Shown: in pieces, positions 19,793 through 28,089 of the stretch
How the letters are laid out: the number at the start of each line of letters is the position of its first letter
How positions within the stretch are numbered: position 1 is the stretch's first letter
Assembly: GCF_023955655.1 (NCBI RefSeq)
Contig: NZ_JAMXHT010000006.1
Location: 124,001-188,000, forward strand
From: Ralstonia soli
GTDB taxonomy: Bacteria; Pseudomonadota; Gammaproteobacteria; Burkholderiales; Burkholderiaceae
Length of the DNA: 64,000 nt
Direction of reading: 5' to 3'
Made by a program: the position numbers and the translations under genes
Notes under the pieces: model-generated
The model's input: only the letters and a program-made list of their open reading frames with translations
What the model was told of the DNA's origin: nothing
Database searches by the model: none

Positions 19793-20781
19793 GCGTCCCG
19801 ACCGGCGGCGTAGGCGACCTGGGATGGTCGCTCGTTGCACTGGCCGCGCTCGCAGGCGTGCTGCTCGACCGGCGCTTCGGCGAGGTGCCACGCTGGCATC
19901 CGCTGGTCGGCTTCGGGCGCATCGCCACTGCCATTGAACACGCCATGAACCGCAGACCGGCCGCGCTGGCGCGCTCGCGCATCGTCGGCCTCATCGCATG
20001 GGCAATCACCGTGTTGCCGTTCGTGCTGCTGACGGCGTGGCTTGCCGCCGTGGCGCGTACTGCCTCGCCGTGGCTGGTGGTGGTGCTGGATGCTGTCGCG
20101 CTCTACTTCGCCATCGGCGCACGCAGCCTGCATGACCACATCGCGCCGATAGCGCTGGCCCTGCGCGATGCTGATCTGCCCCGCGCACGCGCGCTCGCCT
20201 CGCGCATCGTCTCGCGCGACCTGTCTGACGCGGCCGACGAACCTATCGCCCGCGCCGCCGTGGAATCCGCGCTGGAAAACGGCAGCGACGCCATCTTCGC
20301 GCCGCTGTTCTGGATGGTGGTCGCCGGCGCGCCGGGCGTGGTGCTGTACCGACTGGCCAATACGCTTGACGCCATGTGGGGCTATCGCAATGCACGCTTT
20401 GCCGGCTTCGGCTGGGCAGCCGCGCGCATCGACGACGGATTGAACTGGATACCCGCACGGCTCACGGCGATGAGCTATGCCGTACTTGGCCAGACCGTGG
20501 GCCACACCGCCGATGCCCTGCGCTGCTGGCGCACGCAGGCGCCGCACTGGTCGAGCCCCAACGCGGGCCCGGTCATGGCCGCCGGCGCGGGCAGCCTGCG
20601 CGTGCGGCTTGGCGGCGCGGCGCGCTACGAAGGCGTGGACGAGGCACGCCCGCCGCTCGGCACCGGCGACCGCGCAACCGCGGCCGACATCACGCGTGCG
20701 CTGACGCTGGTCTCGCGCACGTTGTGGCTGTGGCTGGGCGTGCTGGCGCTCATCGCAGCAGCAACGCAGAGTCTGTCATGA
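19789..20781 (+). CDS. cbiB: Adenosylcobinamide-phosphate synthase
   Basis: A 330-residue polytopic inner membrane protein that joins adenosylcobyric acid to (R)-1-amino-2-propanol O-2-phosphate. Family motifs are [17 protein letters not shown] near residue 26, [22 protein letters not shown] near 140 and [18 protein letters not shown] near 190. Four to five hydrophobic segments are visible. The start is GTG at 19789, inside the end of cobU; that is the only start that gives the family N-terminus without overlapping cobU extensively. Its stop overlaps the cobD start as ATGA. Confidence 0.94.
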   Translation: MSVPTGGVGDLGWSLVALAALAGVLLDRRFGEVPRWHPLVGFGRIATAIEHAMNRRPAALARSRIVGLIAWAITVLPFVLLTAWLAAVARTASPWLVVVLDAVALYFAIGARSLHDHIAPIALALRDADLPRARALASRIVSRDLSDAADEPIARAAVESALENGSDAIFAPLFWMVVAGAPGVVLYRLANTLDAMWGYRNARFAGFGWAAARIDDGLNWIPARLTAMSYAVLGQTVGHTADALRCWRTQAPHWSSPNAGPVMAAGAGSLRVRLGGAARYEGVDEARPPLGTGDRATAADITRALTLVSRTLWLWLGVLALIAAATQSLS

Positions 20782-21806
20782 GCGGCATCGTCCACGGCGG
20801 CAACGTGATGGCGGCACGCGTGCTTTACGGCGAGCCTTCCGACGGCTGGCTGGACCTCTCCACCGGCATCAACCCGAACGGCTATCCCATCCCGACGATC
20901 CCGCCCGAGGCCTGGCTGCGCCTGCCCGAAGACGACGGCCTCGAAGCGCAGGCCGCCGCGCATTACGGCGTGCGCGATGTCCGTGCGGTGCTGGCCGTTG
21001 CGGGCTCGCAAGCGGCCATCCGCACGCTGCCGCATCTGTTGCCGCACGGGCCACATGGACGTGTGGGCATTGCGCAGATCGGCTACAGCGAATACGCGCC
21101 CGCCTTTGCGCGTGCCGGTCACGACGTCGTTCTGCTGCCTGAAGCGGCCTTCCTGGGCGACCTGCCCGATGACGTGCGGCACCTCGTCGTCGTCAACCCC
21201 AACAACCCGACCGCACGCCTGCTGCCGGCCGAAACGCTGCGTGACTGGCATGCGCGGCTGCACGCGCGCGGCGGCACCTTGATCGTGGACGAGGCATTCA
21301 TCGAAGCGTTCGACAATGGCCCGACGCTCGCCCCCTTGGCCGGTGCACCGGGCCTCGTCGTGCTGCGCTCGATCGGCAAGTTCTACGGATTGGCGGGCGC
21401 GCGCATCGGCTTCACGCTGGCGGCGCCCGAGTTGCTGGCCGCGCTGCGCGAGGCACTGGGGCACTGGACCGTCAACGGCCCGGCCCGCGCCGCCGTGCGT
21501 GCGGCGCTGGCGGATACCGCCTGGCAGGCAACCACCCGCTCGCATCTGCAGCAGGCGGGCAGGCGGCTGTCGGCGTTGCTCGATCACCACGGCTTGCCGA
21601 ACACTGCCACGCCGTTATTTGCCTGGGCGCCCACGCCGCGCGCACACGCGCTGCATGCCGGGCTCGCCCGCGCGGGCATCTGGACGCGCCTGTTCGACCT
21701 GCCGACGCTGCCCGGCCTGCCGGGTGTGCGCTTTGGCTTGCCTCCCGATGAAACCGGATGGCAGCGCCTTGCCGATGCGTTAGCATCCGTTTCGCCTTCC
21801 GCTTGA
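20778..21806 (+). CDS. cobD: L-threonine-O-3-phosphate decarboxylase (PLP-dependent)
   Basis: A 342-residue fold-type I PLP enzyme related to histidinol-phosphate aminotransferase, which makes (R)-1-amino-2-propanol O-2-phosphate for CbiB. The N-terminus [15 protein letters not shown] and [12 protein letters not shown] are typical of the CobD branch. The Schiff-base lysine is K201 in [15 protein letters not shown], and [13 protein letters not shown] binds substrate and PLP. Start ATG at 20778 overlaps the cbiB stop by four bases. In Pseudomonas nomenclature the same protein is CobC. Similarity to HisC means a strict aminotransferase role cannot be excluded from sequence alone, but the context decides. 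Confidence 0.92.
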   Translation: MSGIVHGGNVMAARVLYGEPSDGWLDLSTGINPNGYPIPTIPPEAWLRLPEDDGLEAQAAAHYGVRDVRAVLAVAGSQAAIRTLPHLLPHGPHGRVGIAQIGYSEYAPAFARAGHDVVLLPEAAFLGDLPDDVRHLVVVNPNNPTARLLPAETLRDWHARLHARGGTLIVDEAFIEAFDNGPTLAPLAGAPGLVVLRSIGKFYGLAGARIGFTLAAPELLAALREALGHWTVNGPARAAVRAALADTAWQATTRSHLQQAGRRLSALLDHHGLPNTATPLFAWAPTPRAHALHAGLARAGIWTRLFDLPTLPGLPGVRFGLPPDETGWQRLADALASVSPSA

Positions 21807-21819
21807 ACCGCTCCCCCCG

Positions 21820-22761
21820 ATGACCGCTTGTCTGCCCCGTCTTGCACATTGCCTGTGCGCGCTCGGTCTTGCCGCGCTGGCTGCCGCTGCCCCGGCACGC
21901 GCCGCCATCTCCGTGACCGACGACACCGGCGCCACCGTCACGCTGCAGCGCCCGGCGCAGCGCATTGTCAGCCTTGCGCCGCACGCGACGGAGCTGCTGT
22001 TCGCGGCCGGCGGCGGCCCGCGCATCGTCGGCACGGTGGCCTACAGCGACTACCCGCCGCCCGCGCGCGACATTCCGCACGTGGGCGACAACCGCTCGCT
22101 GGACCTGGAGCGCATCGCCGCGCTCAAGCCCGACCTCGTGGTGGTCTGGCGCCACGGCAACGCACAAAAGCAGATCGACCGGCTGCGCGCACTGGGGATT
22201 CCGCTGTACTTCTCCGAGCCGCACCGCATGAGCGACATTCCGCGCTCGATTGAAACGCTGGGCACGCTGCTCGACACCCGCGCCAGCGCGCACGATGCCG
22301 CCCAGCAATTCCGCCAGCGCGTCGATGCGCTGCGCCAACGCTATGCCAGCCGGCCGCCGGTGCCCGTGTTCTATCAGGTGTGGGAACAGCCGCTGATGAC
22401 ACTCAACGGCCAGCACATCTTCTCCGACATGCTCGCGCTGTGCGGCGGCCGCAACGTGTTTGCGGGCGAGCCGCTGCTGGTGCCGACCGTGTCGATGGAA
22501 GCCGTCATCGCGGCCAACCCCGAAGTGCTGCTGACCGCAAGCATGGGCGCCACGCAGGGCAACCGCCCCATTGACACGCTCGATGCATGGAAGCGCTGGC
22601 CGCAATTGCTGGCCGTGCAGCGCGGCAACCTGTTCACCATCAACGGCGACCTCATCAACCGCTTCGGCCCGCGCCTGGTCGACGCAGCCACGCTGCTGTG
22701 CGAAGACCTGGAGCAGGCGCGCACGCGGCGCCTGGGGCAGCAGGCCACTGTAGGACGCTAG
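21820..22761 (+). CDS. btuF: Periplasmic cobalamin-binding protein BtuF-type
   Basis: A 313-residue periplasmic binding protein of the helical-backbone (class III) metal/siderophore type. A signal peptide ends near residue 28 (APARA). Family motifs: RIVSLAPHATELLFAAG, IVGTVAYSDYPPPARDIPHVGD, LDLERIAALKPDLVVVW and VSMEAVIAANPEVLL. It would deliver corrinoid to BtuCD, which is encoded in the opposite arm of the same locus. It starts 13 bases after cobD. The gene ends in TAG at 22759-22761, and the first unit of the 21-bp repeat array begins at the very next base. Confidence 0.92.
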   Translation: MTACLPRLAHCLCALGLAALAAAAPARAAISVTDDTGATVTLQRPAQRIVSLAPHATELLFAAGGGPRIVGTVAYSDYPPPARDIPHVGDNRSLDLERIAALKPDLVVVWRHGNAQKQIDRLRALGIPLYFSEPHRMSDIPRSIETLGTLLDTRASAHDAAQQFRQRVDALRQRYASRPPVPVFYQVWEQPLMTLNGQHIFSDMLALCGGRNVFAGEPLLVPTVSMEAVIAANPEVLLTASMGATQGNRPIDTLDAWKRWPQLLAVQRGNLFTINGDLINRFGPRLVDAATLLCEDLEQARTRRLGQQATVGR

Positions 22762-23223
22762 GGTCGGGGCTCGCAGCATCGCCTGCGGGTCGTTGAGCGC
22801 CGGCTTTGGGCCTCTGAGCACCAGCGATGACTCCCGGAGAGTCCGCAGCGAAGCTCGGAGCATCGACCTCGGGTCTCTGAGAGCCAGCTTCGAGTCTCCA
22901 GGCACCCGCTTTGACTCTCGGAGAGCCAGCAGCGGGGCTCAGAGCGTCAACCTCGGGGCTCTGAGAGCCAGCTTCGAATCTCCAGGCACCCGCTTTGACT
23001 CTCGGAGAGCCAGCAGCGGGGCTCAGAACGTCAACCTCGGGGCTCGGAGAGCCAGCTTGGCATTCCAGGGCGGCCAATGTCGGCTCTCAAAGCGTCGGCA
23101 CTGGCTCTCGACGTGCCGGCAGCGAGTCCTTGAGTATCGGTGTCGCGTCTTTAAGCATCGAGATCGGGTCTCGGAGCACCAACATCGGGTCTTGGAGAGC
23201 CGGCGTCGAGGCTCAGCGCATCA
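22762..23223. repeat. Array of about 22 degenerate 21-bp tandem repeats between btuF and cobC
   Basis: This 462-bp stretch is built entirely of 21-bp units with the core TCGGGKCTCNGAGNRCC. The phase is constant from 22762 to about 23056, then slips by one base, and continues to 23223. Units at 22867-22950 and 22951-23034 form an 84-bp direct duplication differing at only three positions; a third partial copy follows. Many units contain short palindromes such as GGCTCT-G-AGAGCC and CTCT-CGG-AGAG. The array begins at the base after the btuF stop and its last bases overlap the cobC stop codon, so it fills the whole convergent intergenic gap. As 21 is a multiple of three, long open frames with 7-residue repeats run through it on both strands. 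There is no start signal or family match for them, so I do not call a gene. Confidence 0.93.
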
Positions 23224-23808
23224 CCGGTTCCAGAACAACAGCACCGGCAAGGAGCCCGGCGCATCGGGCCGCACGCGAAAGCCGCAGGCACCGCCCCATT
23301 GCAGCGGCCATTGCAGCGTGTCGGCCAGCGGGCGCTGCAGCCAATGGGCCGCAAGCGCGCGCATGCAACCCGCGTGCGTGACGGCCCAGACGCACGATGC
23401 CTGGGTGGCTACCGTCGCATCGGCCCAGGCCGTCACGCGCGCCAGCAAATCCGCCGCCGATTCCCCGCCATGCGGATTGCCATGCACGAGGTCACGCGCC
23501 CAGCGGTCGACTTCCGCACGCGGGATGTCGTCCCACCGGCAGCCCTCCCAGGTGCCGAAATCGAGCTCCATCAAGTGCGCCTCGACCTCGATGGCGGGCA
23601 GCGGCGCCGCTTGCGCCATGGCTTCGGCCGTCAGACGGCTGCGCTGCAGCGGGCTCGCCAGCAAGCGTTGCGGGGTATGGGCGGCGAGCTTTTCGACGAT
23701 GGCGGAGGGGTCCGGGTCCATCGGCGAATCGAGTGCCAGATCGGTGCGGCCATAGCAGAGACCGGCCGTCATGGCAGGCCGCGCGTGGCGGATCAGGATG
23801 ATGTCCAT
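23221..23808 (-). CDS. cobC: Histidine phosphatase family, alpha-ribazole phosphatase type
   Basis: A 195-residue member of the phosphoglycerate-mutase-like phosphatase superfamily, the last gene of the btuB-led operon. The catalytic RHxR motif is IRHARP with His8, and the second histidine is His145 in VTHAGC. The acid/base region is ELDFGTWEGCRWDDIP. It would remove the 5'-phosphate from alpha-ribazole phosphate or adenosylcobalamin phosphate in the nucleotide-loop pathway. The start ATG at 23808 overlaps cobS by 16 bases. Its stop TGA lies inside the last repeat unit of the adjoining 21-bp array. Substrate assignment rests on context. Confidence 0.9.
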   Translation of the reverse strand: MDIILIRHARPAMTAGLCYGRTDLALDSPMDPDPSAIVEKLAAHTPQRLLASPLQRSRLTAEAMAQAAPLPAIEVEAHLMELDFGTWEGCRWDDIPRAEVDRWARDLVHGNPHGGESAADLLARVTAWADATVATQASCVWAVTHAGCMRALAAHWLQRPLADTLQWPLQWGGACGFRVRPDAPGSLPVLLFWNR

Positions 23809-24563
23809 GCCAGCAATCCCCACAGGATCAACAACTCGAACACCTGCTGCGCCATGCCCAGACAGTCGCCCGTGATGCCGCCGATGCGGCGCACGAAGTA
23901 GCGGCCCAGCAGCCAGCGCACCACGATCAATCCCGCCACAACGAGCGCTGCGCACACCGGCCCGAACCACAGCAGCGGCACGATGCCGAATACGCCGGCC
24001 CACAGCGCGTCGCTCCAACGCATGCGTTGTGCAACGGGCTTGGCCTTGCCCTCGGCGCGCACATAGTCGTGCGTGAGCAGGTAGCTGACGGCCGCCGCGC
24101 GGCTTGCGGCGTGGGCGGCCACCATGGCAACCAGGATGGCAACGCCGTGCGGCGCCATGGCCGTCAGCAGTTGCCACTTGAGCAGCAGCGCCATGCACAC
24201 GGCAATCGCCCCGAACGCGCCGATGCGCGAGTCGTGCATGATGCGCAGCCGGTCTTCGGGCGTGTAGCCGCCACCGAAGCCATCGGCACAATCGGCCAGG
24301 CCGTCTTCATGGAAGGCACCGGTCAGCAGCAGCGTGGCCACCATCGATGCGGCCACGGCCACGCCCGGTGCAGGCACGGTGCGCGACACCAGCCAGTACA
24401 CCGCAGCCGCCACTGCGCCCACCAACCAGCCGATCAGCGGAAAGTAGCGCGCTGCGCGGTTCAGTCCGGCCTGCGAGAACCCGACCGACGCCGGCACGGG
24501 GATGCGGGTGAAATACCCGACCGCCGTCCACAGCGCTTGCCAGTGCTCGCGCAGGGTGTTCAT
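23793..24563 (-). CDS. cobS: Adenosylcobinamide-GDP ribazoletransferase (cobalamin synthase)
   Basis: A 256-residue polytopic inner membrane protein that joins AdoCbi-GDP to alpha-ribazole (phosphate), the final assembly step. Signatures: FTRIPVPASVGFS near 18, YFPLIGWLVGA near 40, and the Mg-binding acidic cluster FHEDGLADCADGFGGG at 84-99. Six or so hydrophobic helices are visible. ATG at 24563 stands 2 bases after the cobT stop codon and its end overlaps cobC, consistent with one coupled operon. Confidence 0.95.
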   Translation of the reverse strand: MNTLREHWQALWTAVGYFTRIPVPASVGFSQAGLNRAARYFPLIGWLVGAVAAAVYWLVSRTVPAPGVAVAASMVATLLLTGAFHEDGLADCADGFGGGYTPEDRLRIMHDSRIGAFGAIAVCMALLLKWQLLTAMAPHGVAILVAMVAAHAASRAAAVSYLLTHDYVRAEGKAKPVAQRMRWSDALWAGVFGIVPLLWFGPVCAALVVAGLIVVRWLLGRYFVRRIGGITGDCLGMAQQVFELLILWGLLAWTSS

Positions 24564-24565
24564 GG

Positions 24566-25612
24566 CTACGCGCGCTCGCTCACGCCTGCGCTGGCGAAGG
24601 TCGCCATCTCGCGGAGGAATGCCACCGCCGACACGAGCAGCGGATACGCGAGCACTGCCCCGCTGCCCTCGCCCAGGCGCAGCGACAGCGACAGCAGCGG
24701 CCGCGCATCGAGCACCTCCAGCAGCGCACGGTGCCCGCGTTCGTCCGATACATGCGCGAACACGCAATAGCGGAGCACATCGGGCACCACGCGCGCCGCC
24801 GCCAGCACAGCCGCCGTGGCGATGAACCCGTCGACGAGGACGATCATGCGGCGCTGCGCCGCCTCGATCACCGCGCCGGTCATGGCCGCCACCTCGAAGC
24901 CGCCGAAGCAGGCCAGCACGTCCAGCGGGTCGCGTACGTCGGCGTGCTTTGCCATGACCGCTTCCAGCACGGTGCGCTTGTGCGCCACGCCCGCATCGTC
25001 CAGCCCCGTGCCGCGCCCCACGCATTGCGCCACCGGCACGTCGCACAGCCGCGCCATCAGGCAGGCGGCGGACGCCGTGTTGGCGATGCCCATTTCGCCC
25101 AGCGCGATCACGTTGGTACCGAGTGCCGCGTGGTGTGCCACGCGCTGCGCGCCGAGTGCCATGGCGCGGTCGCGCTCTTCGGCGGTCATGGCGGGCTGCT
25201 CCGCAAAGTTGCGCGTGCCGGGGCCGACAGGCGCGTCGATCAGGCCGGGTGTGTCCGCCGCCCACAGCGGTGCGGCCACGCCCGCGTTCACCACTTCCAG
25301 CGCGAACCCATGCTGGCGGCAGAACACGTTGACGGCTGCGCCGCCGGCGATGAAGTTGAGCACCATCTGCGCGGTCACCGCCTGCGGATAGGCGCTCACG
25401 CCCGCATGGGCGATGCCATGGTCTGCGGCAAACACCACCATCGCCGGACGTGTCAGCGCGGGGGTCTCGGTGTTCTGGATCAGGCCGATCTGCACGGCCA
25501 GCGATTCAAGCCGGCCCAGCGCGCCGAGCGGCTTGGTCTTGCTGTCCACAGCGGCCTGCAAACGCGCACGCAGCGCTTCATCAAACGGCGGAATATGCAT
25601 CGATGGGTTCAT
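24566..25612 (-). CDS. cobT: Nicotinate-nucleotide--dimethylbenzimidazole phosphoribosyltransferase
   Basis: A 348-residue enzyme that transfers phosphoribose from nicotinate mononucleotide to the lower-ligand base, producing alpha-ribazole phosphate. Key segments: DSKTKPLGALGRLE near 23, VVFAADHGIAHAGVSAYP near 59, and the catalytic Glu315 in RLGEGSGAVLA near the C-terminus. The ATG at 25612 overlaps the cobO stop by one base. A second ATG four codons later is possible. No bluB-type dimethylbenzimidazole synthase is in the window, so the base must come from elsewhere. Confidence 0.96.
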   Translation of the reverse strand: MNPSMHIPPFDEALRARLQAAVDSKTKPLGALGRLESLAVQIGLIQNTETPALTRPAMVVFAADHGIAHAGVSAYPQAVTAQMVLNFIAGGAAVNVFCRQHGFALEVVNAGVAAPLWAADTPGLIDAPVGPGTRNFAEQPAMTAEERDRAMALGAQRVAHHAALGTNVIALGEMGIANTASAACLMARLCDVPVAQCVGRGTGLDDAGVAHKRTVLEAVMAKHADVRDPLDVLACFGGFEVAAMTGAVIEAAQRRMIVLVDGFIATAAVLAAARVVPDVLRYCVFAHVSDERGHRALLEVLDARPLLSLSLRLGEGSGAVLAYPLLVSAVAFLREMATFASAGVSERA

Positions 25613-26256
25613 TACAGTTCAACTCCCGGCTGCGCCTGGATGCCTTGGGAAAATGCGTGCTTGACGAGCGTCATGTCGGTCACGGTATCGGCGGCGTCGA
25701 TCAGCTCGGGCGGTGCGCCGCGCCCGGTAATGACGACGTGCTGCGCGGCTGGGCGGGCACGCAGGTCGGCCAGCACCGTCTGCACGTCAAGGTAATGGTA
25801 TTTGAGCGCGATGTTCAGTTCGTCCAGCAGCACCAGGCCGATGGACGGATCGCTCAGCAGCTCGCGCGCGCAGGCCCATGCGGCCTGTGCCTTTTCGATG
25901 TCGCGCGTGCGGTCCTGCGTCTCCCACGTGTAGCCCTCGCCCATCACGTGGAAGCGGCACTGCTCGGGAAAACGGCGCAGGAAACGCTCCTCGCCCGTCG
26001 CGCCGTTGGGCAATGCGGCGCCCTTGATGAACTGCACCACGCCGACCTGCATGTCGTGGCCCATCGCGCGGATCACCATGCCAAAGCCCGAGCTGGACTT
26101 GCCCTTGCCATTGCCGGTGTTGACCAGCAGCACGCCGCGCACGTCGGTGGCGGCGGCGATCTTGGCATCCACCACGGCCTTCTTGCGCTGCATGCGCGCG
26201 CGGTGGCGCTCGTTCAGGCCATCGTTGTTGTCTTCAGAAATCGTCATCGGGGTCAT
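25612..26256 (-). CDS. cobO: Corrinoid adenosyltransferase CobO/BtuR type
   Basis: A 214-residue ATP:cob(I)alamin adenosyltransferase of the CobA/CobO/BtuR family. The P-loop GNGKGKSS is near 48-55, and other motifs are VGVVQFIKG, MGEGYTWETQD, VLLDELNIALKYHYLD and VITGRGAPPELIDAADTV. It transfers the 5'-deoxyadenosyl group of ATP to the corrinoid cobalt. The 5' end overlaps btuD by about 23 bases, or 14 if the ATG three codons in is used. The overlap suggests coupled translation in the btuB operon. Confidence 0.95.
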   Translation of the reverse strand: MTPMTISEDNNDGLNERHRARMQRKKAVVDAKIAAATDVRGVLLVNTGNGKGKSSSGFGMVIRAMGHDMQVGVVQFIKGAALPNGATGEERFLRRFPEQCRFHVMGEGYTWETQDRTRDIEKAQAAWACARELLSDPSIGLVLLDELNIALKYHYLDVQTVLADLRARPAAQHVVITGRGAPPELIDAADTVTDMTLVKHAFSQGIQAQPGVEL

Positions 26257-27073
26257 CAGGAATCAAAGCCGTGCGGCGGCCGTCGGCCACCTCGGCAATC
26301 GGGGTGCGCAGCACGCGCGCGCAGTGCTCAGGCGTGAGCACATCGGCAGCCGGGCCGGAGATGGTGTGACCCGCGCCGTCCATCAACAGCGCATGCGTGG
26401 CAAAGCGGCGTGCGAGATTCAGATCATGCACGGTCAGCACGACCAGCCAGCCGTGTGTGCGGCAGCCCTCGCGCAGCAGGCGCAGCACGGCCATCTGCTG
26501 ATGCAGGTCGAGATGCGCGACGGGCTCGTCGAGCAGCAGCACACGCGCTTCCTGCGCCACCACAGCGGCCATGGCCACGCGCTGGCGTTCACCGCCGGAA
26601 AGCGTGCGCACATCACGCTGCACGAGTGGCTGCAATTGCAGCGCAGACACGGCGGCATCCACAGCGCGAGCATCGGCATCGCCCTCCCACTCCCAGCGGG
26701 CGAGGTGCGGGTGGCGGCCGGTCATCACCGCGTCGTAGACGGTGATCGGGAAGGTGTCGTGCAAGGTCTGCGGCAGGAATGCGCGGCGGCGCGCCATCGC
26801 CACAGCCGGCCAGTCGGCCAGCGGCACACCGTCGAGCGTGACGCGGCCACCCTCCGGCGCGCGCAGCCCTGCCAGCACCGAGAGCCACGTCGATTTGCCC
26901 GCGCCATTCGGGCCGACCACGCACCAGAGCTGGCCGGCTGCGGCCGTCATCGACAGGCGCTCGATCAACACGCGCCCATCCACCGCCACACGCAGATCGT
27001 GCAGCGCGAGTTCGGGCGCTGCATCCAGGTGTGCAAATGCGTCCGGCGCGAGCGCACGGCGGAACCAGCTCAT
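26234..27073 (-). CDS. btuD: Vitamin B12 ABC transporter ATPase
   Basis: A 279-residue ABC ATPase of the iron/B12 class. Walker A GPNGAGKST is at 54-62, signature LSGGERQRV at 158-166, Walker B VLLLDEP at 178-184 and the switch His in LTVHDLNLA. A 20-residue extension precedes the core. The start ATG at 27073 overlaps the btuC stop as ATGA; the open frame upstream is simply the shadow of btuC. Together with BtuC and BtuF it forms the corrinoid importer. Siderophore transporters are close relatives; the cobalamin context decides. Confidence 0.92.
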   Translation of the reverse strand: MSWFRRALAPDAFAHLDAAPELALHDLRVAVDGRVLIERLSMTAAAGQLWCVVGPNGAGKSTWLSVLAGLRAPEGGRVTLDGVPLADWPAVAMARRRAFLPQTLHDTFPITVYDAVMTGRHPHLARWEWEGDADARAVDAAVSALQLQPLVQRDVRTLSGGERQRVAMAAVVAQEARVLLLDEPVAHLDLHQQMAVLRLLREGCRTHGWLVVLTVHDLNLARRFATHALLMDGAGHTISGPAADVLTPEHCARVLRTPIAEVADGRRTALIPDDPDDDF

Positions 27074-28089
27074 CGCGCGCTCCGCATCAGCAGATAGAGA
27101 AAGGTCGGCACGCCGAGCATGGTCGTGATCACACCCACCGGCAACTGCGTCGGGGCGATCAGCGTGCGGGCGATCAGATCGGCCAGCATCAGCAGGCATC
27201 CGCCCGCCATCGCCGTGGCGGGCAGGTGGATGCGCACGTCGCGCGTCCACGCCAGGCGCACCATGTGCGGCACCAGCAGGCCGACAAACGCAACGGAGCC
27301 CGCGATCGTCACCGCCACCGCCGTGCACAGCGAGGCCACCACGTAGATCAGCGCCCGCACGCGCGCCACCGGCACGCCGAGCGCACGGGCACGGGTTTCA
27401 CCGGTCAGCAGCACGTTGAGGTCCCGGGCATGCGGGAGTACCACGGCTACCGCCACCACGAGTGCAACCAGCGCACCTGCGTAACGATCGGCACCGCCCA
27501 GGTCGCCGACCATCCAGAAGATCATGCCGCGCAGCTTGTTCTCTGGCGCGACGGTCAGGATGAGCGTGATCAGGCCGACCCAGCCGGAAGCCATCACCAC
27601 GCCGCCGAGCAGCAGGCGCGCATTGGCCTCGCCCGGTTCACCACGCCAAAGGTGCTGGCGCGCCAGTGCAGCCACCAGCGCCATCGACAGCAGCGCACCG
27701 GCGCCGGCACTCGTCTGCACGGCCCACCACGGCAGCGAGAACAGCATCGCCGTGAGCGCCGCCACCGCGCCGCCGCCGGACACCCCCAGCACATACGGAT
27801 CGGCCAGCGGATTGCGCAACAGCATCTGCATCAGCGCGCCGGCAAAGGCCAGCAGGCCGCCCGCGGCAAACGCAGCGCCCGCACGCGGCAGGCGCAACTC
27901 GGTGACGATGCCTGCAGCCAGACCATCGCCACCGCTATTGCCGAAAAAGAGGGCCCGCCAGACTTCGGCGGGCGACAGCTTCACACTACCGAACATCAAC
28001 GACGCCACCAGCACCACCACGCACGCGAGCGCCAGCAGCAACCACAGTCGCCAGGCGTATCTACGTGCGGGCAGTGCAGGCGTTGTCAT
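27070..28089 (-). CDS. btuC: Vitamin B12 ABC transporter permease (FecCD family)
   Basis: A 339-residue inner membrane permease with about ten transmembrane helices. FecCD/BtuC signatures are RLPRAGAAFAAGGLLAFAG, NPLADPYVLGVSGGGAVAA, and the coupling-loop region GSVAFVGLLVPHMVR. Start ATG at 28089 overlaps the btuB stop as ATGA; a start eight codons earlier is less likely because it would overlap btuB more. It is the transmembrane subunit of the btuCDF system. Confidence 0.93.
   Translation of the reverse strand: MTTPALPARRYAWRLWLLLALACVVVLVASLMFGSVKLSPAEVWRALFFGNSGGDGLAAGIVTELRLPRAGAAFAAGGLLAFAGALMQMLLRNPLADPYVLGVSGGGAVAALTAMLFSLPWWAVQTSAGAGALLSMALVAALARQHLWRGEPGEANARLLLGGVVMASGWVGLITLILTVAPENKLRGMIFWMVGDLGGADRYAGALVALVVAVAVVLPHARDLNVLLTGETRARALGVPVARVRALIYVVASLCTAVAVTIAGSVAFVGLLVPHMVRLAWTRDVRIHLPATAMAGGCLLMLADLIARTLIAPTQLPVGVITTMLGVPTFLYLLMRSAR

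Noticed and set aside
22762-23223. CRISPR array
   Set aside because: The 21-bp units are contiguous and degenerate, without unique spacers, and no cas genes are near.
22793-23755. A 320-codon plus-strand frame through the repeat array
   Set aside because: It runs on through the antisense of cobC, and its open state follows from the 21-bp period and high GC content.
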